Source: Streptococcus cristatus AS 1.3089
Lineage (GTDB): Bacteria > Bacillota > Bacilli > Lactobacillales > Streptococcaceae
Reading direction: 5' to 3'
Length of the DNA: 64,000 bases
NCBI RefSeq assembly: GCF_000385925.1
Contig: NC_021175.1
Span: forward strand, 1,776,213-1,840,212
Shown: positions 1 to 9,157 of the stretch, one piece after another
How positions within the stretch are numbered: the stretch's first letter is position 1
Layout: each line of letters begins with the position of its first letter
Position numbers and translations under genes: made by a program
The notes under the pieces: generated by a model
Told to the model about the DNA's origin: nothing
Database searches by the model: none
Seen by the model: the letters and a program-made list of their open reading frames with translations, nothing else

Positions 1-5
1 TTAAA

Positions 6-179
6 TTAGTTGAAAAGTCCTACTAAGAAACCTGAAACCAATGAGCCACCCAAAATAGCCAATGATACTGTGAAAATATCAACAGGGATGCCGTAGAATG
101 ACCATCCACCGTCGATCATCATCATTTCTTCTTCAGTCAACGCAACAAATTGGTTGTCCATCATAGCAAAGTTTTCCAT
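6..179 (-). CDS. Double-glycine-leader bacteriocin-like peptide
   Basis: The frame encodes 57 residues and is too short for usual gene finding. The first 25 residues look like a double-glycine leader: a polar start (MENFAMMDNQF), an acidic TEEE stretch, and an end in MMIDGG. Leaders of this kind are cut after GG by a C39-peptidase ABC exporter. The 32-residue remainder begins WSFYGIP and is very hydrophobic, with a GG and spaced glycines (ILGGSLVSGFLVG), as in class II bacteriocins that insert in membranes. A strong ribosome site (AAGGAG) lies about 8 bases before ATG. No immunity or transport gene is visible because the gene sits at the window edge. Secretion and activity are inferred from family resemblance only; it could instead be a signalling peptide. 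Confidence 0.8.
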   Translation of the reverse strand: MENFAMMDNQFVALTEEEMMMIDGGWSFYGIPVDIFTVSLAILGGSLVSGFLVGLFN

Positions 180-196
180 ATGTGTTCTCCTTTTTT

Positions 197-217
197 ACAA
201 GGTTTCTTTAACCTTGT
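197..217 (-). other. Hairpin in the 5' leader of the GG peptide mRNA
   Basis: ACAAGGTT and AACCTTGT form an 8-bp stem with a 5-base loop, immediately before the ribosome site of the GG peptide. In the direction of transcription it is followed by A-rich sequence rather than a T run, so it does not look like a terminator. It may affect translation or mRNA stability; that is inference. Confidence 0.5.
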
Positions 218-267
218 TAATATATTGTTTGTGGCCAGTTTTATTCAAACATCGCTTCAACACCTAT

Positions 268-314
268 ATTATACAACAACCCTAACGGGTTCAACATGAC
301 ATTTATGTCATGTT
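268..314 (-). promoter_or_regulatory. ComR-like operator and -10 box of the GG peptide gene
   Basis: Positions 293-314 are a perfect inverted repeat with 10-base arms and a 2-base centre. It reads AACATGACA-N4-TGTCATGTT and fits the pattern I know for ComR (Rgg-family) operators, AACAnGACA-N4-TGTCnTGTT. On the minus strand it is followed after 19 bases by TATAAT (273-268) and then the GG peptide. No -35 box is evident, as expected for an activator-dependent promoter. A second small dyad (278-291, AACCC/GGGTT) lies between operator and -10. On the plus strand another TATAAT (338-343), preceded by a T run, lies 23 bases from the dyad, so activation of the other direction cannot be excluded. Confidence 0.7.
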
Positions 315-387
315 TAGGAGAAAAATATGTAATTTTTTATAATATTTGAAATATCCTCTTTTTCCCATTTTCCCTAGTTTCATTTTG

Positions 388-396
388 TGGTACAAT
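388..396 (+). promoter_or_regulatory. Extended -10 promoter of rnhC
   Basis: TGG-TACAAT is an extended -10 element. It ends only 7 bases before the rnhC ATG at 404, so the expected transcription start falls at or next to the start codon and the mRNA may be leaderless. No good -35 box is present. Confidence 0.6.
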
Positions 397-403
397 AGGG
401 CCT

Positions 404-1288
404 ATGGAAAGTATTACTTTAAGTCCTAACCGAGAAGAAATTCAGGCTTTTGTCCAGAAATATCGAGACAAGATTGTGCCCAGTAAAAATCAGTATATCC
501 AATATCTACTGAAATTGAACCAGGCAACTGTCAGCATCTATACTTCTGGCAAGGTTCTTTTCCAAGGAGAAAAAGCTGGTCACTATGCTGCTTTTTTCGG
601 CCATCAAGCCGAGGAAACAAGCAAGACCTCTCAGAACATTTCCCTTATCGGTACTGATGAGGTCGGAAATGGCTCTTACTTTGGTGGTTTAGCAGTTGTT
701 GCTTCCTTTGTCAGTCCAGAACAGCACGCTTTCTTGCGCAAGTTAGGTGTAGGCGATTCGAAGACCTTGACCGACCTTAAGATTCGGCAGTTGGCACCGA
801 TTTTGAAAAAGGAAATCCAACATCAAGCCCTGCTCTTGTCCCCAGAAAAATATAACGAAGTGATTGCCTCTGGTTACAATGCTGTATCTGTCAAGGTGGC
901 TCTTCACAATCAAGCCATTTATCTGCTATTACAAAAAGGTCTGACAGCAGAAAAAATTGTCATCGATGCCTTTACCAGCCAGCAGAATTATGATAAATAC
1001 CTGCAAAATGAAAAGAATCATTTCCCAAATCCTGTTACCCTCATCGAAAAGGCTGAAGGGAAGTTTCTAGCTGTCGCTGTTAGCTCCATTATCGCTCGCG
1101 ATCTCTTTTTGGAAAATCTGGAAAAGCTAAGTCAAGAGCTTGGCTATACCCTTCCGAGCGGGGCTGGCAGCAAGAGCGATCAAGTTGCTTGCCAGATCCT
1201 CCAAGCCTATGGAATGGCTGGCCTCCAGCATACCGCTAAACTTCATTTTAAAAATACAGAAAAAGCTAAAAAGCTCTTAGAAAGGTAG
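404..1288 (+). CDS. rnhC: Ribonuclease HIII
   Basis: Cleaves the RNA strand of RNA-DNA hybrids in the cytoplasm, clearing R-loops and misinserted ribonucleotides. The 294-residue product has the usual HIII length: an N-terminal TBP-like substrate-binding part (about residues 1-75, ending near TVSIYTSGK), then the RNase H catalytic domain beginning [16 protein letters not shown]85 and E86 are the first two metal-binding acids. The start at 404 matches the streptococcal family start (M-x-SITL). There is almost no ribosome site, only AGGG three bases before ATG, consistent with a leaderless message. lepB follows after 3 bases, an arrangement that suggests co-transcription. Confidence 0.95.
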   Translation: MESITLSPNREEIQAFVQKYRDKIVPSKNQYIQYLLKLNQATVSIYTSGKVLFQGEKAGHYAAFFGHQAEETSKTSQNISLIGTDEVGNGSYFGGLAVVASFVSPEQHAFLRKLGVGDSKTLTDLKIRQLAPILKKEIQHQALLLSPEKYNEVIASGYNAVSVKVALHNQAIYLLLQKGLTAEKIVIDAFTSQQNYDKYLQNEKNHFPNPVTLIEKAEGKFLAVAVSSIIARDLFLENLEKLSQELGYTLPSGAGSKSDQVACQILQAYGMAGLQHTAKLHFKNTEKAKKLLER

Positions 1289-1291
1289 ACT

Positions 1292-1924
1292 ATGAAAAAC
1301 AAACGCTTTGACTTCCGTGCCTTCCTCAAGGAGTGGGGAGTCTTTACCCTGATTGTCTCCGTCATCTTACTCACTCGCTGGCTGCTCTGGGCACCTGTCA
1401 AGGTAGACGGCCACTCTATGGATCCAACCTTAGCCAATGGTGAGTATTTGATGATTTTGAAACACCAGTCTATTGATCGTTTTGATATTGTTGTAGCCTC
1501 CGAAAAGGATGACGATGGTAAAAAGAAAGAAGTCGTCAAACGGGTGATTGGCCTTCCGGGTGATACCATTCAGTACGAAAACGACACCCTCTATATCAAT
1601 GGTAAGAAAACTGATGAACCTTATTTAGCAGACTACATCAAGAAATTCCAAAAGGACAAGCTACAATCTACCTATGTGGGCAAGGATTATACGGACAACG
1701 GTACTTTCTTCCGTAAGCTCGCTTCTCAAGCCCAGGCCTTTACAGTGGACAAGGAAGGTAGCCCAGTCTTTACCATCAAGCTCCTAGATGACGAATACCT
1801 GCTTTTAGGCGACGATCGCATCGTGTCCAAGGATAGTCGTCAGGTCGGTGCCTTTAAATCCAGTCAGATTCAAGGCGAAGCTAAATTCCGATTGTGGCCG
1901 CTGCTACCATTTAAGACTTACTAA
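1292..1924 (+). CDS. lepB: Signal peptidase I
   Basis: Membrane-bound type I signal peptidase that removes signal peptides from secreted proteins at the outer face of the membrane. The 210-residue protein has one N-terminal membrane segment (about residues 16-34) followed by the GHSMDPTL motif, with S42 as nucleophile, and the VVKRVIGLPGD motif, with K83 as general base. The late GDDR-x5-DSR motif is also present. It begins 3 bases after rnhC with its ribosome site (AAAGG) inside the rnhC end, so the two are probably one transcript. A strong terminator follows. Confidence 0.95.
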   Translation: MKNKRFDFRAFLKEWGVFTLIVSVILLTRWLLWAPVKVDGHSMDPTLANGEYLMILKHQSIDRFDIVVASEKDDDGKKKEVVKRVIGLPGDTIQYENDTLYINGKKTDEPYLADYIKKFQKDKLQSTYVGKDYTDNGTFFRKLASQAQAFTVDKEGSPVFTIKLLDDEYLLLGDDRIVSKDSRQVGAFKSSQIQGEAKFRLWPLLPFKTY

Positions 1925-1946
1925 TACTTAAGAGTATAACCCCTTC

Positions 1947-1981
1947 AAACTCAGTTGATTGCTCAGCTGGGTTTGCTTTTT
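1947..1981 (+). terminator. Terminator after lepB
   Basis: AAACTCAG pairs with CTGGGTTT (one G-U pair) and is followed by GCTTTTT. It lies between lepB and recD2. Confidence 0.75.
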
Positions 1982-2000
1982 AAAAACAGATACATAAACA

Positions 2001-4385
2001 ATGACAGAATTTTATTTTTCAGGCACTATTGAGCGCATCATTTTTGAGAATCCCAGCAACTTCTTTCGAATTCTCCTCTTGGATATCCAAGACACGGATT
2101 GTGAAGATTTTGATGATTTTGAGATTATCGTTACCGGCACTATGGCCGATGTTATCGAAGGTGAAGATTATACATTTTGGGGCAATCTAGTTCAGCATCC
2201 CAAGTACGGACAGCAGCTCAAAATTTCCCGCTATGAGCGCGCAAAACCAACTAGCAAGGGGCTGGTTAAATATTTTTCCAGTGACCACTTTAAAGGTATC
2301 GGCGTCAAAACAGCCCAAAAAATCGTGGATCTTTATGGGGAGGAAACCATTGACAAGATTTTAGCTGAACCAGAAAAACTCAAAGAAATCACTGGCCTTT
2401 CCGCTAAAAATCGAGAAGCCTTTGTTGCCAAACTGCAACTCAACTATGGAACAGAGTTGGTCTTAGCCAAACTGGCAGCCTATGGCATTCCTAACAAACT
2501 AGCCTTTCAAATCCAAGAAACTTACAAGGAAGAAACGCTGGAAGTTGTCGAGCACTATCCCTACCAACTAGTTGAAGACATCCAAGGCATCGGCTTTAAG
2601 ATCGCCGATCAGTTGGCCCAGCAGTTGGGCATTGAGAGTGATGCCCCTGAGCGTTTTCGGGCTGGCTTGATTCACACCCTTCTGACCCAGTCCATGGAAA
2701 CTGGCGACACCTATTTGGAGGCCAGAGACCTATTGGCTCATACTATTGAGCTTTTGGAAAGTTCGCGTCAAGTAGAACTAGATCCCAGTCTGGTAGCCAA
2801 TGAATTGGCTCACCTGATTGAGGAAGACAAGGTCCAGAATGTCGAAACAAAAATTTTTGAGAACAGTCTCTTCTTTGCCGAAGAAGGCATCCGCAGTAAT
2901 CTGGTCCGCCTCTTGGAAAAAGGCCATCAGGATCGATTCGAAGAAGAGAAAATCCTCGGTGCCATCAGCCAAGCTGAAGATGAACTAGGCATCCACTATG
3001 ATGGTATTCAGAAACAGGCTATTTTCGACGCTATCACACAAAAAGTCTTTATCCTGACGGGTGGACCAGGAACAGGCAAAACAACCGTCATCAATGGTAT
3101 CATTGCCGTCTACAGCCAGCTTCGAGGCTTGGATTTGAAAAAGAAGGCCGATTTGCCCATTCTTCTAGCTGCTCCAACTGGTCGGGCTGCTCGCCGTATG
3201 AATGAGCTGACTGGACTGCCCAGTGCTACGATTCACCGGCATCTCGGTATGACTGGAGATGATGACAGCAGTCATCTGGATGATTATCTAGATGCTGACT
3301 TTATCATCGTGGACGAATTTTCTATGGTGGATACTTGGCTAGCCAACCAGCTCCTCAGCAACATCTCCTCCAACACCAAATTGCTCTTGGTCGGAGATGC
3401 AGAGCAGTTGCCCTCTGTCAGTCCCGGTCAGGTATTAGCTGACCTACTGCAAATACCGAGCATCCCCCAAACCAAGCTGGAAAAAATTTACCGTCAGAGT
3501 CAAGATTCGACCATTGTCACTCTGGCTAGTCAGATCCAAAAAGGACTGCTGCCAGCAGATTTTACTGAGAAAAAAGCAGATCGCTCTTATTTTGAAGCTC
3601 GAAATGAACACATCTCACCCATGATCGAACGAATTACCAGCGCAGCTATTCGCAGCGGCATCCCAGCTCAGGATGTGCAAGTGCTGGCTCCCATGTACCG
3701 CGGACAGGCCGGCATTGACCAGATTAACAGCCTCATGCAAAATCTCATCAATCCTGTGGAAAAAGATCAGCTAACCTTTGAGGCACCTGACTGCCAATAT
3801 CGACAGGGAGATCGGGTCATCCATCTCGTCAATGATGCTGAATGCAATGTCTTTAACGGTGACTTGGGCTATATCACCGACCTGCTGCCAGCTAAGTACA
3901 CCGAATCCAAGCAGGACGAACTGACCATCAACTTTGACGGCAACGAGATTAGCTATCAGCGCAGCGAATGGTACAAAATCCGCCTAGCCTATGCCATGAG
4001 CATCCACAAGTCTCAAGGCAGCGAGTTTCCCGTGGTCATCCTTCCCATTACCCGAAGCAGCCACCGCATGCTCCAGCGCAATCTGGTCTACACAGCCATT
4101 ACCCGAGCCAAGAGCAAACTGATCCTACTTGGGGAAAGGTCAGCCTTTGACTACGCCGTAAAAAATACCGGTACAGCTCGCAAAACCTATCTGATTCAAC
4201 GTTTTGGAGATGTTGGAAATCCCCAAGAAATTATCCACACTCCTGTTGATAACGCCGAACCACCTGTTGAAAACTATATCTTAACTGAGGAAAATTTCCT
4301 AACAATCGATCCTTTAATCGGATTGACTGAGGAAGATATCCACAGTATATTTGGCAATGTCAACCAAATAGAAACAGATGCCTAG
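2001..4385 (+). CDS. recD2: RecD2-type ATP-dependent DNA helicase
   Basis: A 5'-3' superfamily 1B helicase working without RecBC in DNA repair and fork processing. The 794-residue protein has an N-terminal OB-like region, then helix-hairpin-helix repeats (near FKGIGVKTAQKIV and IQGIGFKIADQLA). The helicase core has Walker A GGPGTGKTT (about residue 353), an arginine/Q-loop region PTGRAARRM, Walker B IIVDEFSMVD, VGDAEQLPSVSPG, and the C-terminal AYAMSIHKSQGSEF and VYTAITRAK motifs. No clear ribosome site precedes the ATG at 2001, although the start matches relatives (M-x-FYFSGTIERIIFENPSNF). It follows the lepB terminator by 20 bases with no obvious promoter, so it may depend on readthrough. 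Confidence 0.93.
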   Translation: MTEFYFSGTIERIIFENPSNFFRILLLDIQDTDCEDFDDFEIIVTGTMADVIEGEDYTFWGNLVQHPKYGQQLKISRYERAKPTSKGLVKYFSSDHFKGIGVKTAQKIVDLYGEETIDKILAEPEKLKEITGLSAKNREAFVAKLQLNYGTELVLAKLAAYGIPNKLAFQIQETYKEETLEVVEHYPYQLVEDIQGIGFKIADQLAQQLGIESDAPERFRAGLIHTLLTQSMETGDTYLEARDLLAHTIELLESSRQVELDPSLVANELAHLIEEDKVQNVETKIFENSLFFAEEGIRSNLVRLLEKGHQDRFEEEKILGAISQAEDELGIHYDGIQKQAIFDAITQKVFILTGGPGTGKTTVINGIIAVYSQLRGLDLKKKADLPILLAAPTGRAARRMNELTGLPSATIHRHLGMTGDDDSSHLDDYLDADFIIVDEFSMVDTWLANQLLSNISSNTKLLLVGDAEQLPSVSPGQVLADLLQIPSIPQTKLEKIYRQSQDSTIVTLASQIQKGLLPADFTEKKADRSYFEARNEHISPMIERITSAAIRSGIPAQDVQVLAPMYRGQAGIDQINSLMQNLINPVEKDQLTFEAPDCQYRQGDRVIHLVNDAECNVFNGDLGYITDLLPAKYTESKQDELTINFDGNEISYQRSEWYKIRLAYAMSIHKSQGSEFPVVILPITRSSHRMLQRNLVYTAITRAKSKLILLGERSAFDYAVKNTGTARKTYLIQRFGDVGNPQEIIHTPVDNAEPPVENYILTEENFLTIDPLIGLTEEDIHSIFGNVNQIETDA

Positions 4386-4490
4386 ATCTACCTTTTGAGC
4401 TGTCACAGAAGCTTACTAGGAAAACCTCGCAAGGTTGTTCTTTGGTCAGATTCGACCAAGGGTGCTTTATCAACTATTTCCTATAAAACT

Positions 4491-4523
4491 AGAGTCTGGG
4501 ACAAATTGTCTAAGACTCTTTTC
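4491..4523 (+). terminator. Terminator between recD2 and dinB, probably bidirectional
   Basis: AGAGTCT...AGACTCT, with an inner GACAA/TTGTC pairing, is followed by TTTT on the plus strand and by a T-rich stretch on the minus strand. It can end both convergent genes. The upstream arm (agtctgggaca) resembles one end of the 175-bp repeat seen elsewhere in the window. Confidence 0.7.
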
Positions 4524-4527
4524 TGTC

Positions 4528-5592
4528 TTATTTAAACCCCGTCACTGTCAGTCCTAACAAACGGACGCCTCGCTGATGCTCTTCCAGACTGTCGTAGATT
4601 TCATGGCCGACCCGCTCAATTACTTCGACCTCACTCGTTTCTTGCTCCAAGGTTCTCCTCTTGGTTAGGGTTGAAAAGTCAGCATAGCGGATTTTGAGAA
4701 CAACTGTCTTACCAGCTTTTTGGTGTTTCTCTAAGCTGAGAGTCACCTTAGCCGCCAAGCGGGACAGCTCTTTCTTGATGTCCTCCTCACCATAGAGCAG
4801 TTTGGCATAGGTCCGCTCCTTACCGATAGACTTACGGATACGATTGGACTTGACCGGGCTATTGCTGATGCCGCGCGCTTTTCGGTAAAGATCAAAGCCA
4901 AAGCGACCGAACCTATCAATCAAGGTCATTTCCGGTATCTTGAGCAAATCCGCGCCAGTATAGACCCCCATATCATGCAGTTTCTCGACACTCTTCTTGC
5001 CAACTCCATGAAACTTAGCAATATCCATGGACGCTAGAAAGGCCTCTGCCTCCTCGGGCAGAATGACAGTCAGACCGTGCGGCTTCTCATAATCACTAGC
5101 AATCTTGGCCAGAAACTTATTATAAGAAACGCCTGCAGAAGCCGTCAGCTGCAGTTCATTCCAGATATCATGCTGGATCAGCTTGGCTATCTTGACCGCA
5201 GATTTAAGCCCTAGCTTATTTTCTGTCACGTCCAGATAGGCCTCGTCGATACTCATAGGCTCAATTTTATCCGTATAGCGCTTAAAAATCTCTCGGATCT
5301 GCAAGCCAACCGCCTGATATTTTTCGTAATTCCCCGAGATAAAAATTCCCTGCGGGCAGCGCTCATAGGCTTCCTTGGAGCTCATAGCCGAATGAACTCC
5401 AAACTTTCTAGCTTCGTAATTACAGGTCGAAACCACGCCACGTCCACCCGTCTGACGCGGATCACTACCGATAATAACTGGCTTCCCCTTAAGCTTTGGA
5501 TTGTCCCGCTCTTCGATCGAAGCAAAAAAAGCATCCATATCAATATGAATGATCTTTCGCGATGTATCATTGATTAGCGGAAAAATTAGCAT
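4528..5592 (-). CDS. dinB: DNA polymerase IV (Y family)
   Basis: Error-prone translesion polymerase. The 354-residue protein starts near the catalytic palm with [14 protein letters not shown], containing the first metal-binding Asp, and has the MSIDEAYLD motif with the second acidic pair. HhH motifs follow ([12 protein letters not shown]), then the little-finger domain ([14 protein letters not shown]). Length and the [16 protein letters not shown] start match streptococcal DinP, and AGGAG sits 5 bases before ATG. It is single-gene, convergent with recD2 and divergent from pflB. I see no clear SOS-type operator in the upstream region. Confidence 0.95.
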   Translation of the reverse strand: MLIFPLINDTSRKIIHIDMDAFFASIEERDNPKLKGKPVIIGSDPRQTGGRGVVSTCNYEARKFGVHSAMSSKEAYERCPQGIFISGNYEKYQAVGLQIREIFKRYTDKIEPMSIDEAYLDVTENKLGLKSAVKIAKLIQHDIWNELQLTASAGVSYNKFLAKIASDYEKPHGLTVILPEEAEAFLASMDIAKFHGVGKKSVEKLHDMGVYTGADLLKIPEMTLIDRFGRFGFDLYRKARGISNSPVKSNRIRKSIGKERTYAKLLYGEEDIKKELSRLAAKVTLSLEKHQKAGKTVVLKIRYADFSTLTKRRTLEQETSEVEVIERVGHEIYDSLEEHQRGVRLLGLTVTGFK

Positions 5593-5626
5593 GGCGTCTC
5601 CTATAGGTAGAATAGCTCTTTAAGAA

Positions 5627-5655
5627 ATTTTATCATTTTTAAAGCAAGTTTCAAA
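5627..5655 (-). promoter_or_regulatory. Promoter of dinB
   Basis: On the minus strand TTTGAA (5655-5650), a 17-base spacer and TAAAAT (5632-5627) with an upstream TG form a plausible sigma-A promoter about 35 bases before the dinB start. Confidence 0.55.
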
Positions 5656-5867
5656 GGATTTTTATCCAAAAGTAAGACCAGAGAAAGCAAGAAACTTTCA
5701 ATCCTAGGTAAGTATGATCAAAATAAAATGGAAAACAAATATCCTGCAACTAGGTTTGTCAAAATCTTCCTACTATTTTCATTTACATTTTCAAAATTAT
5801 AAGACAGTTTATGCCAAAACAACGAACTGTATTATAAAAGAAAGCCCCTTTTAGCGATAAAATTCGT

Positions 5868-5896
5868 TTGTGAAACCGATTACCTTGTGATATACT
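5868..5896 (+). promoter_or_regulatory. pflB promoter with overlapping cre-like site
   Basis: TTGTGA (5868-5873), a 17-base spacer and TATACT (5891-5896) make a sigma-A promoter 50 bases before pflB. Positions 5871-5884 (TGAAACCGATTACC) match the catabolite-responsive element pattern TGnAAnCGnWnnC and overlap the -35 box, so CcpA binding would be expected to alter pflB transcription. The TTGTGA also resembles a Rex half-site. The rest of the 354-base gap between dinB and pflB holds no convincing gene. Confidence 0.6.
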
Positions 5897-5946
5897 TTAA
5901 TTATAAATGTAACAGTTTATGTTGCTAGAATAAAGAGGAAAATCTA

Positions 5947-8262
5947 ATGGTTGTTAAAACAGTTGTTGAAGCTCAAGATATTTTCGACAAAGCTTGGGAA
6001 GGTTTCCAAGGTGAAGACTGGAAAGAAAAAGCAAGCGTTTCTCGCTTCGTTCAAGCTAACTACACACCTTATGACGGAGATGAAAGCTTCTTGGCAGGTC
6101 CTACTGAACGCTCACTCCACATCAAGAAAATCGTAGAAGAAACAAAAGCTCACTACGAAGAAACTCGTTTCCCAATGGACACTCGTCCAACATCTATTGC
6201 TGGTATCGACGCTGGTTACATTGACAAGGACAACGAACTGATTTACGGTATCCAAAATGACGAACTCTTCAAATTGAACTTCATGCCAAAAGGTGGTATC
6301 CGTATGGCTGAAACTACTTTGAAAGAAAATGGATACGAACCAGATCCTGCTGTTCATGAAATCTTTACTAAATATGTTACAACAGTAAATGACGGTATTT
6401 TCCGTGCTTACACTTCTAACATCCGCCGTGCTCGTCACGCCCACACTGTAACTGGTCTTCCAGATGCTTACTCACGTGGACGTATCATCGGTGTTTACGC
6501 ACGTCTTGCTCTCTATGGAGCTGACTACCTCATGGCTGAAAAAGTTCGCGACTGGAACGGTTTGACTGATATTGATGAAGAAACAATCCGTCTGCGCGAA
6601 GAAATCAACTTGCAATACCAAGCACTCGGTGAAGTTGTAAAACTTGGTGACCTTTACGGAGTTGATGTTCGCCGTCCTGCCTTTGACGTTAAAGAAGCTA
6701 TCCAATGGACTAACATCGCCTTCATGGCTGTCTGCCGTGTTATCAACGGTGCTGCTACTTCTCTTGGACGTGTGCCTATCGTTCTTGACATCTACGCAGA
6801 ACGTGACTTGGCTCGCGGTACTTACACTGAATCAGAAATCCAAGAATTTGTCGATGATTTCGTTATGAAACTTCGTACAGTGAAATTTGCTCGTACAAAA
6901 TCTTACGACCAACTTTACTCTGGTGACCCAACCTTCATCACTACTTCTATGGCAGGTATGGGTAACGACGGTCGTCACCGTGTTACTAAGATGGACTACC
7001 GTTTCTTGAACACACTTGACAACATCGGTAACTCTCCAGAGCCAAACTTGACGGTTCTTTGGACTGACAAATTGCCATATTCATTCCGTCGCTACTGTAT
7101 GCACATGAGCCACAAACACTCTTCTATCCAATACGAAGGTGTAACAACAATGGCTAAAGACGGATATGGTGAAATGAGCTGTATCTCATGTTGTGTGTCT
7201 CCACTTGACCCAGAAAACGAAGAACAACGCCACAACATCCAGTACTTCGGTGCTCGTGTAAACGTTTTGAAAGCTCTTCTTACTGGTTTGAACGGTGGTT
7301 ACGATGATGTACATAAAGACTACAAAGTATTTGACATCGATCCTATCCGTGATGAAGTTCTTGAATTTGAATCAGTTAAAGCGAACTTCGAAAAATCACT
7401 TGACTGGTTGACTGACACCTACGTAGATGCTTTGAACATCATCCACTACATGACTGACAAGTACAACTACGAAGCTGTTCAAATGGCCTTCTTGCCAACT
7501 AAACAACGTGCTAACATGGGATTCGGTATCTGTGGATTTGCTAACACTGTTGATACATTGTCAGCTATCAAATACGCAACTGTTAAACCACTCCGTGATG
7601 AAAATGGCTACATCTACGATTACGAAACAATCGGTGACTTCCCTCGTTGGGGTGAAGATGACCCACGTTCAAACGAATTGGCAGAATGGTTGATCGAAGC
7701 TTACACTACACGTCTACGTAGCCACAAACTTTACAAAGACGCTGAAGCAACTGTATCACTTTTGACAATCACATCTAACGTTGCATACTCTAAACAAACT
7801 GGTAACTCACCAGTCCACAAAGGTGTATACCTCAACGAAGATGGTTCAGTGAACTTATCTAAACTTGAATTCTTCTCACCAGGTGCTAACCCATCTAACA
7901 AAGCTAAAGGTGGATGGTTGCAAAACTTGAACTCACTTGCTAGCCTTGACTTTGGTTACGCGGCTGACGGTATCTCGTTGACAACTCAAGTTTCTCCACG
8001 TGCTCTTGGTAAGACTCGTGATGAACAAGTGGATAACTTGGTAACAATCCTTGATGGTTACTTCGAAAACGGTGGACAACACGTTAACTTGAACGTTATG
8101 GACTTGCAAGATGTTTACGACAAGATCATGTCTGGTGAAGACGTTATCGTTCGTATCTCAGGTTACTGTGTAAACACTAAATATCTCACTCCAGAGCAAA
8201 AGACTGAATTAACACAACGTGTCTTCCACGAAGTCCTTTCAATGGATGATGCACTTAGCTAA
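5947..8262 (+). CDS. pflB: Pyruvate formate-lyase
   Basis: Glycyl-radical enzyme that converts pyruvate and CoA to acetyl-CoA and formate during anaerobic mixed-acid fermentation. The 771-residue protein carries the adjacent catalytic cysteines C415-C416 in [11 protein letters not shown]. The C-terminal radical motif reads [14 protein letters not shown], with the radical glycine at about 739. Activation needs PflA, which is not in this window. Codon use is strongly biased (GAA, AAC, GGT, CGT), as in highly expressed genes. RBS AAAGAGGAAA precedes ATG. A CcpA-type site overlaps its promoter and a strong terminator follows. Its acetyl-CoA would feed both the mevalonate and fatty-acid genes found nearby. 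Confidence 0.97.
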   Translation: MVVKTVVEAQDIFDKAWEGFQGEDWKEKASVSRFVQANYTPYDGDESFLAGPTERSLHIKKIVEETKAHYEETRFPMDTRPTSIAGIDAGYIDKDNELIYGIQNDELFKLNFMPKGGIRMAETTLKENGYEPDPAVHEIFTKYVTTVNDGIFRAYTSNIRRARHAHTVTGLPDAYSRGRIIGVYARLALYGADYLMAEKVRDWNGLTDIDEETIRLREEINLQYQALGEVVKLGDLYGVDVRRPAFDVKEAIQWTNIAFMAVCRVINGAATSLGRVPIVLDIYAERDLARGTYTESEIQEFVDDFVMKLRTVKFARTKSYDQLYSGDPTFITTSMAGMGNDGRHRVTKMDYRFLNTLDNIGNSPEPNLTVLWTDKLPYSFRRYCMHMSHKHSSIQYEGVTTMAKDGYGEMSCISCCVSPLDPENEEQRHNIQYFGARVNVLKALLTGLNGGYDDVHKDYKVFDIDPIRDEVLEFESVKANFEKSLDWLTDTYVDALNIIHYMTDKYNYEAVQMAFLPTKQRANMGFGICGFANTVDTLSAIKYATVKPLRDENGYIYDYETIGDFPRWGEDDPRSNELAEWLIEAYTTRLRSHKLYKDAEATVSLLTITSNVAYSKQTGNSPVHKGVYLNEDGSVNLSKLEFFSPGANPSNKAKGGWLQNLNSLASLDFGYAADGISLTTQVSPRALGKTRDEQVDNLVTILDGYFENGGQHVNLNVMDLQDVYDKIMSGEDVIVRISGYCVNTKYLTPEQKTELTQRVFHEVLSMDDALS

Positions 8263-8279
8263 ACCTCTTTCCTAATTGT

Positions 8280-8311
8280 AAAACCAGCTGAAAATCAGCT
8301 GGTTTTATTTT
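8280..8311 (+). terminator. Terminator after pflB
   Basis: A perfect 12-bp stem (AAAACCAGCTGA/TCAGCTGGTTTT) with a 3-base loop is followed by a T-rich run. Confidence 0.9.
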
Positions 8312-8339
8312 GATTTATAGAGATAGCTTGGGGCATTTG

Positions 8340-8348
8340 TGTTATAAT
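8340..8348 (+). promoter_or_regulatory. Extended -10 promoter of the ThrE-type genes
   Basis: TGT-TATAAT, an extended -10, lies 31 bases before the ATG at 8380. The -35 region is weak. Confidence 0.6.
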
Positions 8349-8379
8349 AGAGTTATTGTGAAACGAAAAAGGGGATGCA

Positions 8380-9153
8380 ATGGCTGAGAAAATGTCTACA
8401 GATGAAAAAAATCTTAATCTGGCCGTCGATGTTATCATGCTAGCTGGGACTTTGCTACTACAAAGTGGTTCAGAGATTTATCGGGTCGAAGACACCATGA
8501 TCCGGATCGCCCATTCGCAGGGCATCATGGACTGCAATGCCTTGGCCATGCCAGTTGCCGTATTCTTTTCCATTGAAAATACCAATATTTCTCGAATGAA
8601 ACGAAATATCCATACGAACTATAATATCGAGAAAGTCTGTGATGTCAATCAGGTTTCTCGGCAATTAGTCAGTGGAGCAATCAATTTGGAAGAAGCGCTT
8701 GAACAACTAAAGGAACTTAAAATAAAAAAGCTTCCTTATAGCGAAAAAGAGCTGATTACAGCTGCTACGCTCAGTGCGCCCTTCTTTTCAATCATGTTCG
8801 GTGGAAATTTTTACGATGCTCTTGGGGCTGGTATAGCAACCCTATTTGGCTTTTCTTTCTCCCTTTATGTCGATAAATATATTCGGATTCCTTTCGTATC
8901 AGCCTTTGCTGGGGCTTTCGTCTTCGGATTATTGGCTCAGATTTGGGCTCGCTACTCAGGCTTCGATTCAACAGCAGACTTGATTATCGCAGGAGCTGTC
9001 ATGCCCTTCGTCCCAGGAATCGCCCTGACCAACTCTGTGCGTGACATCATGACCAGCCATATCAATTCTGGGATGAGCAAGCTCTTTGAATCGCTCCTCA
9101 TTACCCTTGCTCTTGGTGCAGGTACCTCTGTCGCCCTCCTTATTATGAAATAA
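8380..9153 (+). CDS. Threonine/serine exporter-type membrane protein, N-terminal half (DUF1212)
   Basis: The 257-residue protein corresponds to the N-terminal (DUF1212/ThrE) half of ThrE-type exporters. The first 130 residues are soluble, with the family pattern LLLQSGSEIYRVEDTM near the start. They are followed by about five hydrophobic segments from residue 125 on (SAPFFSIMFGG, FVSAFAGAFVFGLLA, LIIAGAVMPFVPGIALTNSVRD). The PGIALTNSVRD stretch is characteristic. It is followed after 4 bases by the smaller DUF3815 half, and the two together probably form one transporter. The substrate is inferred from family, not shown here. Confidence 0.85.
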   Translation: MAEKMSTDEKNLNLAVDVIMLAGTLLLQSGSEIYRVEDTMIRIAHSQGIMDCNALAMPVAVFFSIENTNISRMKRNIHTNYNIEKVCDVNQVSRQLVSGAINLEEALEQLKELKIKKLPYSEKELITAATLSAPFFSIMFGGNFYDALGAGIATLFGFSFSLYVDKYIRIPFVSAFAGAFVFGLLAQIWARYSGFDSTADLIIAGAVMPFVPGIALTNSVRDIMTSHINSGMSKLFESLLITLALGAGTSVALLIMK

Positions 9154-9157
9154 GCCT

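Noticed and set aside
326..331. AGGAG followed by ATG-TAA, a minimal start-stop frame, on the plus strand beside the ComR-like dyad.
   Set aside because: It encodes nothing and there is no evidence that it is transcribed; likely chance.
4420..4462. Short inverted repeats after recD2 (AACCT/AGGTT and TTGGTC/GACCAA).
   Set aside because: They have no T run and small stems; the stronger terminator at 4491-4523 explains the gene end.
5728..5802. A 24-codon hydrophobic frame (MENKYPATRFVKIF...) in the dinB-pflB gap, reminiscent of short hydrophobic pheromones.
   Set aside because: It has no ribosome site, no nearby regulator gene and no typical pheromone C-terminus.
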